Positions 45,301 through 53,245 of a stretch of 64,000 nt of DNA are shown here, in pieces. The first letter of the stretch is position 1. Every line of letters begins with the position of its first letter. The stretch is from the NCBI GenBank assembly GCA_041394845.1, contig JAWKHL010000001.1, positions 868,001 through 932,000 of the forward strand. The letters are read 5' to 3'. The notes below the pieces were generated by a model. That model saw nothing but the letters and a program-made list of their open reading frames with translations. It was not told the origin of the DNA and ran no database searches. The DNA comes from JAHCHG01 sp041394845 (GTDB lineage: Bacteria; Acidobacteriota; Blastocatellia; Pyrinomonadales; Pyrinomonadaceae). The position numbers and the translations under genes were made by a program.

Positions 45301-45894
45301 CCGGGCCCCGTTGACGGCAATTTGGATCGTATTGGCCTGTCCATCGGGGTTGACCGTGCCCACGTAAACCTGATCCGATAAATTGCTTGACACACCGGGG
45401 GCGAGCGTCACCAGCTGGACGAAATTGCGGTTATTGATCGGAAGTTCTCTCACCTGAGATCCGCTTATCACGGTGGCGGAAGTCGGGTTGGTTAATTCCA
45501 CAGCCACCGGATTGGCTTCAACGGTTACAACCTCGGAGATGTCGCCCGGTTCAAGTGAAAAATCAACCGACCGCCTGGCTCCGACGTCCAATTTGATGTC
45601 GGTCCTGACTGATTTCTTAAAACCGGTTGCCTCAACGGTAATTTCATAAACGCTGGTAGCCAAATTTGGCGCGGAGAATTCCCCATCGTCATTGGTAACC
45701 AAAGTGCGGACTACCAGATTATTTTTGCTAGCGTCCCTGATGGTTACGGTGGCTCCGGGAACAACGGCCCGGTTGGCATCGCGAACGGTTCCGTTTAGGG
45801 AGCCGGTTATCTCCTGAGATCTGACGGTGTTGGCACTAATTAACAAGATTAGAGCAACAAACAAACCGCAAATAAAGTGGCCGAAATTTTTCAT
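42322..45894 (-). CDS. large TonB-dependent receptor with carboxypeptidase-regulatory domain (Oar-like)
   Basis: A 1190-residue outer-membrane protein. The ATG at 45894 (MKNFGHFICGLF, with AAGGAG 5 bp upstream) is chosen over 45915. A signal peptide ends near VRSQE. The CarboxypepD_reg-like domain (about residues 25-110) has GSLNGTVRDANRAVVPGATV. A plug-like region follows (AVELTNPTSATVISGSQVREL), then a long beta-barrel ending in Trp (GAKFYW), as expected of outer-membrane proteins. Size and layout match the Oar-like receptors abundant in Acidobacteriota. It lies between nagZ and the hydrolase fusion, which suggests uptake of wall-derived oligosaccharides, but substrates of this group are not predictable. 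Confidence 0.9.
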   Translation of the reverse strand: MKNFGHFICGLFVALILLISANTVRSQEITGSLNGTVRDANRAVVPGATVTIRDASKNNLVVRTLVTNDDGEFSAPNLATSVYEITVEATGFKKSVRTDIKLDVGARRSVDFSLEPGDISEVVTVEANPVAVELTNPTSATVISGSQVRELPINNRNFVQLVTLAPGVSSNLSDQVYVGTVNPDGQANTIQIAVNGARSSQNTFTVDGADVTDRGSNLTIQAYPSVDSIGEFKVLRSLYPAESGRSGGGQVNVVTRSGTDRFHGTFYEFVRNEKFNANDYFTNQTAAAGRDSDGKARRRPFRYNNFGWTVGGPVYFLNFGEHALNDPVFKRYEKTYFFFSQEWRKDIRYPVLTSTVPDSQLRQGIFPVNICLQATGTTCNLELPAGTPITNLRPINPISQQYLNFIYGNLPLPNSSNPASPYTLSFPTRNIADFRQEIFKFDTSFTEKWSVYYRFQNDRIPTQDANSLFSSGSGLPGVSLTETNSPGRTHTFQSTYVASPNVIIEGSYRFGYGAILSNNIGLLALANSPITPALPYSNQRDRVPTISGAGFSNLQGFGPYDNFSWKQNFSGSLAWVKGNHTLKFGAIYSLYRKNENALAGNNEGVFSGFNTPGATTNVLATGVSGSLNQSRQLWANFLQGTNVSLTQASFDYTGDLRQKTFEWYAQDEWRLRRNLTLYFGVRYSFFGAPFDKNGRLTNFVPELWQASAAPLVTGSGARIAAAGKNFCNGIIANTQNYTTGPSNFNCTPTPSPWGKFVVDAPKKDFAPRVGLAWDPFGKGETSIRAGYGIYHDQVLNGTLLQQIGINPPYQQTCSVTGVRLDTPVPGGNCTVAASTTVASLRAIQGDWQTPYLQHWSLDFQQQLTKNTLVTVGYYGSRGVHLIGAFELNELAPGVALNSMCAVGASTTPTVPCLNAGSAFFSSANTTIIDQIRPYRGFRSINIIQPRYNSNYHSLQVFAQHRFSGNSQLNLAYTWAKNLTDNQTDRSTAPQNSSDVGGDYGRAQLDRRHVLVFNYIYELPFFRNQKGFAGKLLGGWEIQGIATYQTGLPFTITTSGFDPAGLGFIPALVAGGRPNLLCNPNTGGAQTQQQWFNTDCFSRNPLSSATNIPNVVGSSPRGVVNGPSLRRVDFTVSKNFRFNETMSLQLRGEAFNVFNITNFNTLSTNVTSASFGQVLTARDPRTIQLGAKFYW

Positions 45895-46089
45895 TGGTTC
45901 TCCTTCCTTTTTCAAAAATAATTAAAATTAAAACCCTTCCGCTATCAAATTTATTTACGTTTTTGGAAAAAACTCCAAATTTTCCTTATGGCTTTTGCCG
46001 CAGTAAAACCCCGAATTTCCAAGAACTCTAATTAATGGTTAATGTTACAGAAAAATGAACTGATATTTTGATTTATAAACCCAAAACAC

Positions 46090-48669
46090 CTATTTGTAAA
46101 GCAAAAATTGTTCCCTGATTTTTTTAAAAATTTCCAGAGATCCCCCCCAGTCTTTTTCCATTTCGGAAGGGGCAAACCCAAGCTTAATTTTTTCAAAGGT
46201 TTCCTGATTGGCAAGCAATCGATTCAGGTTTTCGGTTTTCCAGTCTTTGGGAAAGAGGGTTTGGAGTGCGGCGGCAATTTCGATTCCGCAGGAAACGGGT
46301 TTAAATGCCGCTCTGTCAGTGATAAGAATATTTATTCCGTTGACGCTTTGGTTTTTGTAAACTGACGCATCGGGGGTAAAACGAACGGGAACGAATTTGA
46401 CTCCGGGCAGGTTTTTCCGGTTCAAAAAGGCGGCCAGCTGTTGGCCGTCGAGCCAGGGAGCGCCGATGACCTCGAAAGGGGTGTCCGTTCCCCTCCCGAC
46501 CGAGAGGTTGGTGGTTTCCAAAAGGCCGATCCCGGGGTAAAGTGCGGCCTCGGTCAGCGAACGCATATTGGGAGAGGGATTGGTCCAGATCTGACCGGTT
46601 TGATCAAACCAAAAACCTCTTTCCCAGTTTTCCATTTTGATTATTTTCAGGTCGGCATCGATCTTGTTTTGCCGGTTGAACAAAAGGGCGAGTTCACCGA
46701 CCGTCATTCCGTGGCGGACGGGAAGAGGATAAGGGGCGACAAAGGATAATTTATCGGAATCGGCGATCGGTCCCTCAACATCAAGGCCGTTGATCGGGTT
46801 GGGACGATCCAGAACAAAAACCGGTTTTCCGGCTTTTCGGGCCTCCTCAAGCAAGTACAAGAGGGTGGAAATATAGGTGTAAAATCTGGTTCCGATGTCT
46901 TGAATATCAAAAACGATAGCGTCCAGATCCCTCAGTTGTTCCGGCTTTGGCCTTCGGGTTTCGCCGTAGAGCGAATAAATCGGAAGCCCGGTTTTCTCGT
47001 CAACCGAATCTGAAATTCGGGATTGGTCAAGCTCGCCCCGGATTCCGTGTTCGGGAGAAAAAAGGGCGGTTAATTTGAGGTTTTTCGCCTCGAACAAAAC
47101 ATCGATTGAGGATTTACCGTTAAAATCCCTTCCCGTTTGATTTGTCACAAGACCTATCTTTAGTCCATTTAATTCCCGAAAACCGTTTTTTTCCAAAACG
47201 TCGATTCCGTTAAGAACACTTTGGAAAGCGGAATTCCTGTTTTCGGCCCTAACGGTCTTTTGGGACAGACCGGTTTTGAATTTTTCAATCTGTGGGTTGA
47301 CCGCCGCAAAGTAATTGGCCTCGGCTTGCCGTAATTTTTCAATCGGAAGGTCCTCGATCGCCGATCCGACAACGGTCGATACCTTGGCTCTAACGTCCGT
47401 AATATCACCTTTTCCGTCGGGGTGAACCCGGTTGGAAAGGAATATTACAAAGGTCTGACTGGCGGGATCGATCCAGATCCCGGTTCCGGTAAAGCCGGTG
47501 TGCCCGAATGAACCGAGGGGAAAAAGTTCACCCCGGTTGGAAGAAAATGAGGTGTTCAAATCCCATCCTAATCCACGGGTAGCTCCGTCCTCGGAAACCA
47601 CGTTCGGGGTCGTCATCAGGGCAACCGTCCCGGCGGACAAAATCCTTTTCCCGTCCAATTGCCCGCCGTTCAGGAGCATTTGACAAAAAAGAGCCAGATC
47701 ATCGGCGGTCGAAAAAAGTCCGGCGTGTCCGGCCACTCCGTTCATTCTAAAAGCGGTCGGATCGTGAACCTGTCCCCTCAAAATTTTTTCCCCGTCATCT
47801 CCTTCAAAAACGCTTCCCAGATAACTTTGCTGACCCTTTATGTTTTCGGTTGGAGCTATTCTTGTTAGATCAATGGAATATTGGGTTCGGTTTCCGAAAT
47901 TGGAAAAAGTTGCACCGCTAAAAACCCACCCCAGATCCTTGTCCGAAATTGTGAGTTTTTCAAAAAACCCGGAACTTTTCATCCCCAGCGGGCTCGAAGT
48001 TTCCCCGGAAAAAAAATGAGGCAAATTGGTTTCAGAGACTCTTTCAACGATTTCCCCCAACACTATGAAACCGATGTCGGAATAGACGAAACGGGTTCCG
48101 GGCTGGTTGCGAAGTTTTTCATTCTTTAAAGCCCGGAGCATGCCATCTCTTCCAGTCCATTTCTCCCGAAGATCGAAGTCCGGACGAAAACCGCCGGTGT
48201 GGGTCAAAAGTTGTCTGACGGTTACCTTCCTCACCTCCTTATCCTCCATTTCGGGAAAAAAATCGCCAATCGTATCGGTCAGACGAATCTCACCCCGTTC
48301 GACCAATTGCATTATCGAGGTCGTTGTTGCCACAACTTTTGTCAGGCTGGCAAGATCAAAAACGGTGTCAACCGTCATTTTCTCGATTTTTGGAGCGAGT
48401 GAACGATTGCCGAAGGCTTTGCGGTAAACGATCTTTCCCCTATGGCTGACAAGAACGACGGCGCCGGGCATTTTTTTGTCGGCGATGGCCCGCTCAATTA
48501 AGCCGTCTATCTGAGAGAGTTTCTCGGGGGAAACACCGATGGTCTGCGGCTGAACTACAGGCAAACTTTGGCCCTTGAGGGGGAAAATGGAAAAAAATAA
48601 AAGGAAGGAAAAAAATGCCGGAATTATCCATTTAAGAACAGCTTCGGCCACCGAGCGGGAATTTACCAT
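46090..48669 (-). CDS. fusion of AmiE-like serine hydrolase and NamZ (DUF1343/GH171) exo-N-acetylmuramidase
   Basis: An 859-residue exported protein with a signal peptide or anchor (about residues 12-34). The N-terminal half (about 45-450) is a class C beta-lactamase-fold hydrolase with an intact triad of motifs: SLTK (Ser108, Lys111), YSD (Tyr196) and HTG (390-392). The C-terminal half (about 484-859) is DUF1343: GLKIGLVTNQTGRDFNGK, LFSPEHGIRG, VFDIQDIGTRFYTY, LDRPNPI and ETTNLSVGRGTD. DUF1343 includes NamZ of Bacillus subtilis, which releases MurNAc from non-reducing ends. AmiE, a beta-lactamase-fold MurNAc-L-alanine amidase, is encoded next to NamZ there. Fused, they could strip the peptide and then the sugar. 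Esterase activity for the first half cannot be excluded. Confidence 0.9.
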   Translation of the reverse strand: MVNSRSVAEAVLKWIIPAFFSFLLFFSIFPLKGQSLPVVQPQTIGVSPEKLSQIDGLIERAIADKKMPGAVVLVSHRGKIVYRKAFGNRSLAPKIEKMTVDTVFDLASLTKVVATTTSIMQLVERGEIRLTDTIGDFFPEMEDKEVRKVTVRQLLTHTGGFRPDFDLREKWTGRDGMLRALKNEKLRNQPGTRFVYSDIGFIVLGEIVERVSETNLPHFFSGETSSPLGMKSSGFFEKLTISDKDLGWVFSGATFSNFGNRTQYSIDLTRIAPTENIKGQQSYLGSVFEGDDGEKILRGQVHDPTAFRMNGVAGHAGLFSTADDLALFCQMLLNGGQLDGKRILSAGTVALMTTPNVVSEDGATRGLGWDLNTSFSSNRGELFPLGSFGHTGFTGTGIWIDPASQTFVIFLSNRVHPDGKGDITDVRAKVSTVVGSAIEDLPIEKLRQAEANYFAAVNPQIEKFKTGLSQKTVRAENRNSAFQSVLNGIDVLEKNGFRELNGLKIGLVTNQTGRDFNGKSSIDVLFEAKNLKLTALFSPEHGIRGELDQSRISDSVDEKTGLPIYSLYGETRRPKPEQLRDLDAIVFDIQDIGTRFYTYISTLLYLLEEARKAGKPVFVLDRPNPINGLDVEGPIADSDKLSFVAPYPLPVRHGMTVGELALLFNRQNKIDADLKIIKMENWERGFWFDQTGQIWTNPSPNMRSLTEAALYPGIGLLETTNLSVGRGTDTPFEVIGAPWLDGQQLAAFLNRKNLPGVKFVPVRFTPDASVYKNQSVNGINILITDRAAFKPVSCGIEIAAALQTLFPKDWKTENLNRLLANQETFEKIKLGFAPSEMEKDWGGSLEIFKKIREQFLLYK

Positions 48670-48693
48670 ATGTTAGAAATTTTTCCGGACCTT

Positions 48694-49611
48694 TCAGTCG
48701 GTCTCCTCCAATTCCAATTCTCTTTCTTTGAAACTCTCCTCACAGAGCCTGATGAATTTTCGGGCCACGGGGGAAAAATAACCGCCTCTGAGGCGGGCCA
48801 GCCCCAAGGCCCATTTGATCTCGGCTCCTTCGATCAGCCAGGAAACCAATTTATTTTGCTGAATTTCCGGATTTGCCGTTTTGGCTCCGGAAATTCCGAC
48901 TCCCATGTTATTTTCAACCATTTTGTTGATGGCTTCCTGTCGGTTTAATTCCATGACCACATTTGGTTTGACGTTTGAAGAAGCGAAAAAATCATCTATC
49001 ATCCGGCGGGTGTTTCCGCCCTTTTCGCCAAGGATCAGTTGTTCGCCGGCCAATGTGGCGGCGCTGATGAACCTTTCGCCCGCCAGCGGATGTTCCGGAC
49101 TGGCGATGGCAATGATCTCATCGCTAAAAAGAAGGTCGGTTTTGATGCTCGGATTTTCGACCGGAAGTGAGACAAAGGCGATGTCTATTTCACCGTGCAT
49201 TATTTTTTCCACCAAACGGTGGCTGGTTCCGGAAACGACCGTGATTTCGGCATTTGAAAAGGTGTTTTTTAATTTTTCCAGAATTCCGGGAAGTTGCTTG
49301 GTCGAGAACATGGCTGATGATGAACCGATCCTGAGCCGTCCGTGTTCGATCCCGGAAATTTCGGCAATTTCCGCCAAGGTGTCATCGTGTTCCCGCAAAA
49401 TTCGCCGGGCTCTTTGAAGCATTAGTTCGCCGGCCTCGGTTAAGATTACGCGCCTCGGGGTGCGGGTGAATAATTGCAGTCCGACCTCGTTTTCCAGTTG
49501 CCGAATCTGCATCGAAATGGCCGCCTGGGTGATATTCAGCTGCCGCGCCCCGGCCGTAAAGGTCTTGGTTTCGGCAATTGCCACAAATGCTTTGAGTTGT
49601 CGGATCTCCAT
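48694..49611 (-). CDS. LysR-family transcriptional regulator
   Basis: A 305-residue LysR regulator. The N-terminal winged helix-turn-helix (MEIRQLKAFVAIAETKTF, then ARQLNITQAAISMQIRQLE) and the effector-binding periplasmic-binding-protein-like domain (about residues 90-290) are complete. The stop codon lies 24 bp before the start of the hydrolase fusion on the same strand, so the two form an operon. It is divergent from the sugar kinase gene, the usual LysR arrangement, with an ATAA-N7-TTAT palindrome between them. It is the best candidate for controlling the salvage genes. The effector is unknown; a muramic acid derivative is a reasonable guess. Confidence 0.92.
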   Translation of the reverse strand: MEIRQLKAFVAIAETKTFTAGARQLNITQAAISMQIRQLENEVGLQLFTRTPRRVILTEAGELMLQRARRILREHDDTLAEIAEISGIEHGRLRIGSSSAMFSTKQLPGILEKLKNTFSNAEITVVSGTSHRLVEKIMHGEIDIAFVSLPVENPSIKTDLLFSDEIIAIASPEHPLAGERFISAATLAGEQLILGEKGGNTRRMIDDFFASSNVKPNVVMELNRQEAINKMVENNMGVGISGAKTANPEIQQNKLVSWLIEGAEIKWALGLARLRGGYFSPVARKFIRLCEESFKERELELEETD

Positions 49612-49677
49612 TTTTTTTCGAAAAAAAGGTTTGGAAACGGGCCGCTCGATGATTTTTACAAACCATCTGTCTTCGGT

Positions 49678-49692
49678 ATAAGAATAATTTAT
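49678..49692. promoter_or_regulatory. predicted LysR operator (T-N11-A palindrome)
   Basis: ATAA, seven bases, then TTAT, containing T79-N11-A91 (49679 and 49691). Its centre lies about 65 bp upstream of the predicted kinase transcription start, where LysR activators usually bind. Confidence 0.5.
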
Positions 49693-49715
49693 CGCAGGGA
49701 TAAAATCTTTTAGTT

Positions 49716-49743
49716 TTAACTATATTGCAAGTAGAGTTAGAAT
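49716..49743 (+). promoter_or_regulatory. candidate promoter of the sugar kinase gene
   Basis: TTAACT (49716-49721), a 16-bp spacer, then TAGAAT (49738-49743). The weak -35 element fits an activator-dependent promoter. The predicted start near 49750 leaves about 29 nt of leader before the ATG at 49779. Confidence 0.4.
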
Positions 49744-49778
49744 ATACCAAAATCCCCGTTTTCGTCCATAAACATTCG

Positions 49779-50798
49779 ATGGTTTCGGATCGTAAAGGCA
49801 AAATAAATACAAAAGGCGGCGGTAACCCGGAGGGTCTGTTTTTGGGAGTGGACGGCGGCGGAACCAAGACCCTCGCCGTTTTACTTGACACCGATTCAAA
49901 GATCGTCGCGGAAGGGCTTTCCGGGGCTTCGAACCCGATGCGGGTCGGAATCGAAAAAGCCATCGCCAATATTTCCGAAGCCGTCAACAACGCCTGTGAT
50001 CTTGTCAATCAAATTCCCGGAAACATCGTTTCGGCCGTTTTGGGCCTGGCCGGTGTCAGGCGAAGCGATTTGCGTTCACGGGTCAGGGATCGATTCATCC
50101 GTGAATTGAGGATCAAACTGGTTGATGTTTTGACCGACGCCGACATTGCCCTTTTCGGGGCAATTGGGAATGAACCGGGCTTGGTTATCATCGCCGGAAC
50201 CGGTTCGATTTGTCTCGGGCAAAACGGAGGCGGAAAAAAAGCGATTTCCGGCGGTTGGGGACCTCTGGCCGGCGATGAGGGAAGCGGGGCCGGAATAGCC
50301 CGAAAAGCCCTTCAGGCAATTGCCAAAGCCTCAGATCATCGCGGCCCCGGAACGCTTTTAAGTCAAAAGGCAACCGAATATTTTCGCGCCGGTAAACCCG
50401 AGGATCTGATCGTGGCGATTTACGCGCCGCAAATGGATAATATGAAGATCGCCGGTTTTGCCAGATATGTCGTTGAAGCGGCCCGGGAAAATGATCCGGT
50501 TGCCCGGATGATAATGGTTGAGGCCGGGGAAGAACTCGGCGTTGCGGCGTTGGCGGTGATCAGGGAATTGGAGCTGTGCCATGAAAAATTTCCGATCGCC
50601 AAGGTCGGCGGGATGTTTCAGGCCGGGGAATTGTTAACCGATCCATTGATCAAAAGGGTTCATCAGTTGGCGGAAAGGGCGTTTTTGACCGAGCCGTTTC
50701 TGCCGCCGGCCGAAGGGGCGGCCCGTTTAGCGCGGAATATTTTTCTGCGGGAAACGGGGAAAAAGGGGACTGATCCTCTCCAAACCGGGTTTCCCTGA
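49779..50798 (+). CDS. BadF/BadG-family amino-sugar kinase (MurNAc/GlcNAc kinase-like)
   Basis: A 339-residue ASKHA-fold kinase. Motifs: the phosphate-1 loop LGVDGGGTKTLAVLLD, SGASNPMRVG, the phosphate-2 region LVIIAGTGSICLG, and GGWGPLAGDEGSG, which is typical of N-acetylglucosamine kinases and of MurK of Clostridium acetobutylicum. It would phosphorylate imported MurNAc and/or GlcNAc at O6, giving the MurQ substrate. The ATG at 49779 is preferred over the TTG at 49725 because a promoter-like sequence lies just upstream; neither has a good ribosome-binding site. It is divergent from lysR and followed by engB after 61 bp. Confidence 0.85.
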   Translation: MVSDRKGKINTKGGGNPEGLFLGVDGGGTKTLAVLLDTDSKIVAEGLSGASNPMRVGIEKAIANISEAVNNACDLVNQIPGNIVSAVLGLAGVRRSDLRSRVRDRFIRELRIKLVDVLTDADIALFGAIGNEPGLVIIAGTGSICLGQNGGGKKAISGGWGPLAGDEGSGAGIARKALQAIAKASDHRGPGTLLSQKATEYFRAGKPEDLIVAIYAPQMDNMKIAGFARYVVEAARENDPVARMIMVEAGEELGVAALAVIRELELCHEKFPIAKVGGMFQAGELLTDPLIKRVHQLAERAFLTEPFLPPAEGAARLARNIFLRETGKKGTDPLQTGFP

Positions 50799-50859
50799 AA
50801 AAGAAAAAAAACTCCGAATCAATTGACTTTGTTCTCACCATTAAATAAAAAGGTCATTT

Positions 50860-51432
50860 ATGAAAGTTCAGTCGGCCGATTTTATAAAAAGCGCCTTTGA
50901 GAAAAGTCATTGGGTTCAGGAGGGATTGTCGGAAATTTCGTTTCTCGGGCGGTCAAACGTGGGGAAGTCGAGCCTGATCAATTCCCTGTTAAATCGAAAA
51001 AAGTTGGCCAAAACTTCAAACACTCCGGGCAGAACTCAAAGCATTAATTTTTTTCTTATCAATGAAAGCTTTTATTTCGTGGATCTTCCCGGTTACGGAT
51101 ATGCCAAGGTCTCAAAGGAAATGCGTTCCGATTGGGGGGTGATGGCCGAAGAATATCTTTCCCAACGGAAAGAACTTGTTTTGTCGATCCAACTCGTCGA
51201 TTCCAGACATAAGCCGACCGAACTCGACCGCCAGCTCCACGAATGGCTTCATTTCCACCAAAAAAGGCATTTGATCGTGGCCACGAAATCGGACAAATTA
51301 TCAAACAACAAACTGCAAAAAAGCCTCAAAATAATTGAAAAAACTCTTCCCGAAAGCCCGATAATTCCTTTTTCTTCCGTTTCGGGGCGGGGAAAGGAAG
51401 AAGTTTGGCGGGAAATTACCCGATTTGTTTAA
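50860..51432 (+). CDS. engB: ribosome-biogenesis GTP-binding protein EngB/YsxC
   Basis: A 190-residue TRAFAC GTPase needed for large-subunit assembly. G motifs: G1 GRSNVGKSSLIN (about residues 30-41), G2 with TSNTPGRTQSINFF, G3 DLPGYGYAKV, G4 ATKSDK and G5 FSSVSG. Length is normal for the family. The ATG follows AAAAAGG. The closest neighbours have unrelated functions. Confidence 0.96.
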   Translation: MKVQSADFIKSAFEKSHWVQEGLSEISFLGRSNVGKSSLINSLLNRKKLAKTSNTPGRTQSINFFLINESFYFVDLPGYGYAKVSKEMRSDWGVMAEEYLSQRKELVLSIQLVDSRHKPTELDRQLHEWLHFHQKRHLIVATKSDKLSNNKLQKSLKIIEKTLPESPIIPFSSVSGRGKEEVWREITRFV

Positions 51433-51675
51433 AAATTCACAAAACAGGTTGATTTATTTTGTTAAATAGAGTAATAATTAAATATCCGATAAAACTCAGT
51501 TTTTTGGAAAGGCTTTCGGGCCGCTTCAAATTTCATCACGACGGAAATTTCCAAATAAAAATTTTTCAACGAATTTAGCATTTCAAATTCAACAAAGAGG
51601 CTAATTTCCTGCCCCTATTAATACTAAAATCGTAGATAAAATTTATAAAAAACTCCCATAGCAAACGGAAAAAAA

Positions 51676-53097
51676 ATGGCTACCAAAACAACAAGCAAGA
51701 AACCGCAGCCTAAAGCGAAGAAAAAAGGCAAACACGATGAAAATGGTTTCGAGGCAAACGAAGAAACTTCGGATCAAACGAACGCCGAGGAATTCGAGAC
51801 CAAAAATGAAAAGGAAGGTAAAAAACAGGCTGAAACTGCCGATGAAACTCTGGACCTGGCAGAATTGAAGGAGATGTCCATTTCCGAATTGACCCAGGTC
51901 GCCAAAGAAATGGAGGTCGAAGGCGCTTCCGGAATGCGCAAACAGGAACTTATTTTCAAGGTTCTTGCCGCGCAGACCGAAAAAAGCGGTCTGATTTTTT
52001 CACAGGGAGTATTGGAAACCCTGCCCGACGGATTCGGTTTTTTAAGGGCGCCGGAATACAATTACCTCCCCGGGCCGGACGACATTTACGTCAGCCCCTC
52101 GCAAATCAGAAAATTCGATTTGCGGACCGGGGACACCGTCAGCGGGCAGATCCGACCGCCCAAAGAGGGCGAAAGATATTTCGCTTTGATCAAAGTCGAG
52201 GCGATCAATTTCGAAGCCCCCGAGCAAGCCAGAGAAAAGATATTCTTCGATAATCTGACGCCGCTCTATCCCGATGAACAGCTCAAGATGGAGACATCGG
52301 CGGATAAGATCTCGGCCCGGGTTATCGATCTTGTAACCCCGATCGGAAAAGGTCAAAGGGCTTTGATCGTCGCCCCGCCGAGGACCGGAAAGACGATGCT
52401 CCTTCAAACCATGGCCAATTCGATCACCGAAAACCATCCCGAAGTGACGCTGATCGTGCTTCTTATAGATGAACGGCCCGAAGAGGTCACCGATATGCAG
52501 CGTTCGGTCAAGGGCGAGGTCATCAGTTCGACTTTTGACGAACCCCCGACCCGGCACGTTCAGGTCGCCGACATGGTGATTGAAAAGGCCAAACGGCTGG
52601 TGGAGCACAAACGGGACGTCGTCATTCTGCTCGATTCGATCACTCGTCTTGCCCGCGCGCACAACGCCGTGGTTCCGCCTTCGGGCAAAATCCTGTCCGG
52701 CGGTATCGATTCCAACGCGCTCCAACGGCCAAAACGATTTTTCGGCGCCGCCCGGAACATCGAAGAGGGCGGAAGTTTGACGATCATCGCCACCGCTCTG
52801 ATCGATACCGGATCGAGAATGGACGATGTTATTTTCGAAGAGTTCAAGGGAACCGGCAACTGCGAGATCCATCTCGACCGCCGTTTGAGCGACAAACGAC
52901 TCTTCCCGGCCATCGATCTGCAAAGAAGCGGAACCCGTAAGGAGGAACTGCTGATCAGCCCCGACGATCTGAACCGGATCTGGGTAATGCGCCGGGTTCT
53001 GAATCCCTTGTCTCCGGTCGAGCAAATGGAGGTTGTTCTGGAAAGATTGGGCAAATCCAAATCCAATTCGGAATTTCTGGCCTCGATGCAAAGCTAA
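51676..53097 (+). CDS. rho: transcription termination factor Rho
   Basis: A 473-residue hexameric RNA helicase. The first 70 residues are a Lys/Glu-rich low-complexity extension (TKTTSKKPQPKAKKKGKHDE at the start), absent from short Rho proteins. The Rho N-terminal helical domain follows (LDLAELKEMSISELTQVAKE), then the cold-shock-type RNA-binding domain (LPDGFGFLRAPEYNYLPGPD) and the ATPase domain (Walker A APPRTGKTMLLQ, VTDMQRSVKGEV, then the R-loop GGIDSNALQRPKRFFGAARN). N-terminal extensions of this type are known in several phyla. A 243-bp AT-rich leader may carry autoregulation. Confidence 0.97.
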   Translation: MATKTTSKKPQPKAKKKGKHDENGFEANEETSDQTNAEEFETKNEKEGKKQAETADETLDLAELKEMSISELTQVAKEMEVEGASGMRKQELIFKVLAAQTEKSGLIFSQGVLETLPDGFGFLRAPEYNYLPGPDDIYVSPSQIRKFDLRTGDTVSGQIRPPKEGERYFALIKVEAINFEAPEQAREKIFFDNLTPLYPDEQLKMETSADKISARVIDLVTPIGKGQRALIVAPPRTGKTMLLQTMANSITENHPEVTLIVLLIDERPEEVTDMQRSVKGEVISSTFDEPPTRHVQVADMVIEKAKRLVEHKRDVVILLDSITRLARAHNAVVPPSGKILSGGIDSNALQRPKRFFGAARNIEEGGSLTIIATALIDTGSRMDDVIFEEFKGTGNCEIHLDRRLSDKRLFPAIDLQRSGTRKEELLISPDDLNRIWVMRRVLNPLSPVEQMEVVLERLGKSKSNSEFLASMQS

Positions 53098-53158
53098 GGG
53101 AACTTTAACAAAAACAATCGAATCCGAATCGGTAAAAGGTTTGGAGAACATGTCCGAT

Positions 53159-53189
53159 GGGTGTTCGGTATCGGCCGAACACCCTTTTT
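53159..53189 (+). terminator. intrinsic terminator after rho
   Basis: GGGTGTTCGG (53159-53168) pairs with CCGAACACCC (53175-53184) across a 6-nt loop, followed by five T. Confidence 0.88.
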
Positions 53190-53245
53190 CTCGCCTCTTT
53201 TGGGCTCTTTTGAGGCTTTTTATGAAACCAATAAGAAAAAGATCA

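Noticed and set aside
46090..48669. A beta-lactam resistance gene
   Set aside because: The class C fold motifs are present, but the fusion to a DUF1343 muramidase and the salvage context fit wall-fragment hydrolysis better than antibiotic resistance.
51631..51634. An ECF -10 element (CTAAAATCGTAG) before rho like the one before the sigma gene
   Set aside because: The matching TGAAAC -35 element is missing at the right distance, so the shared string is probably chance.
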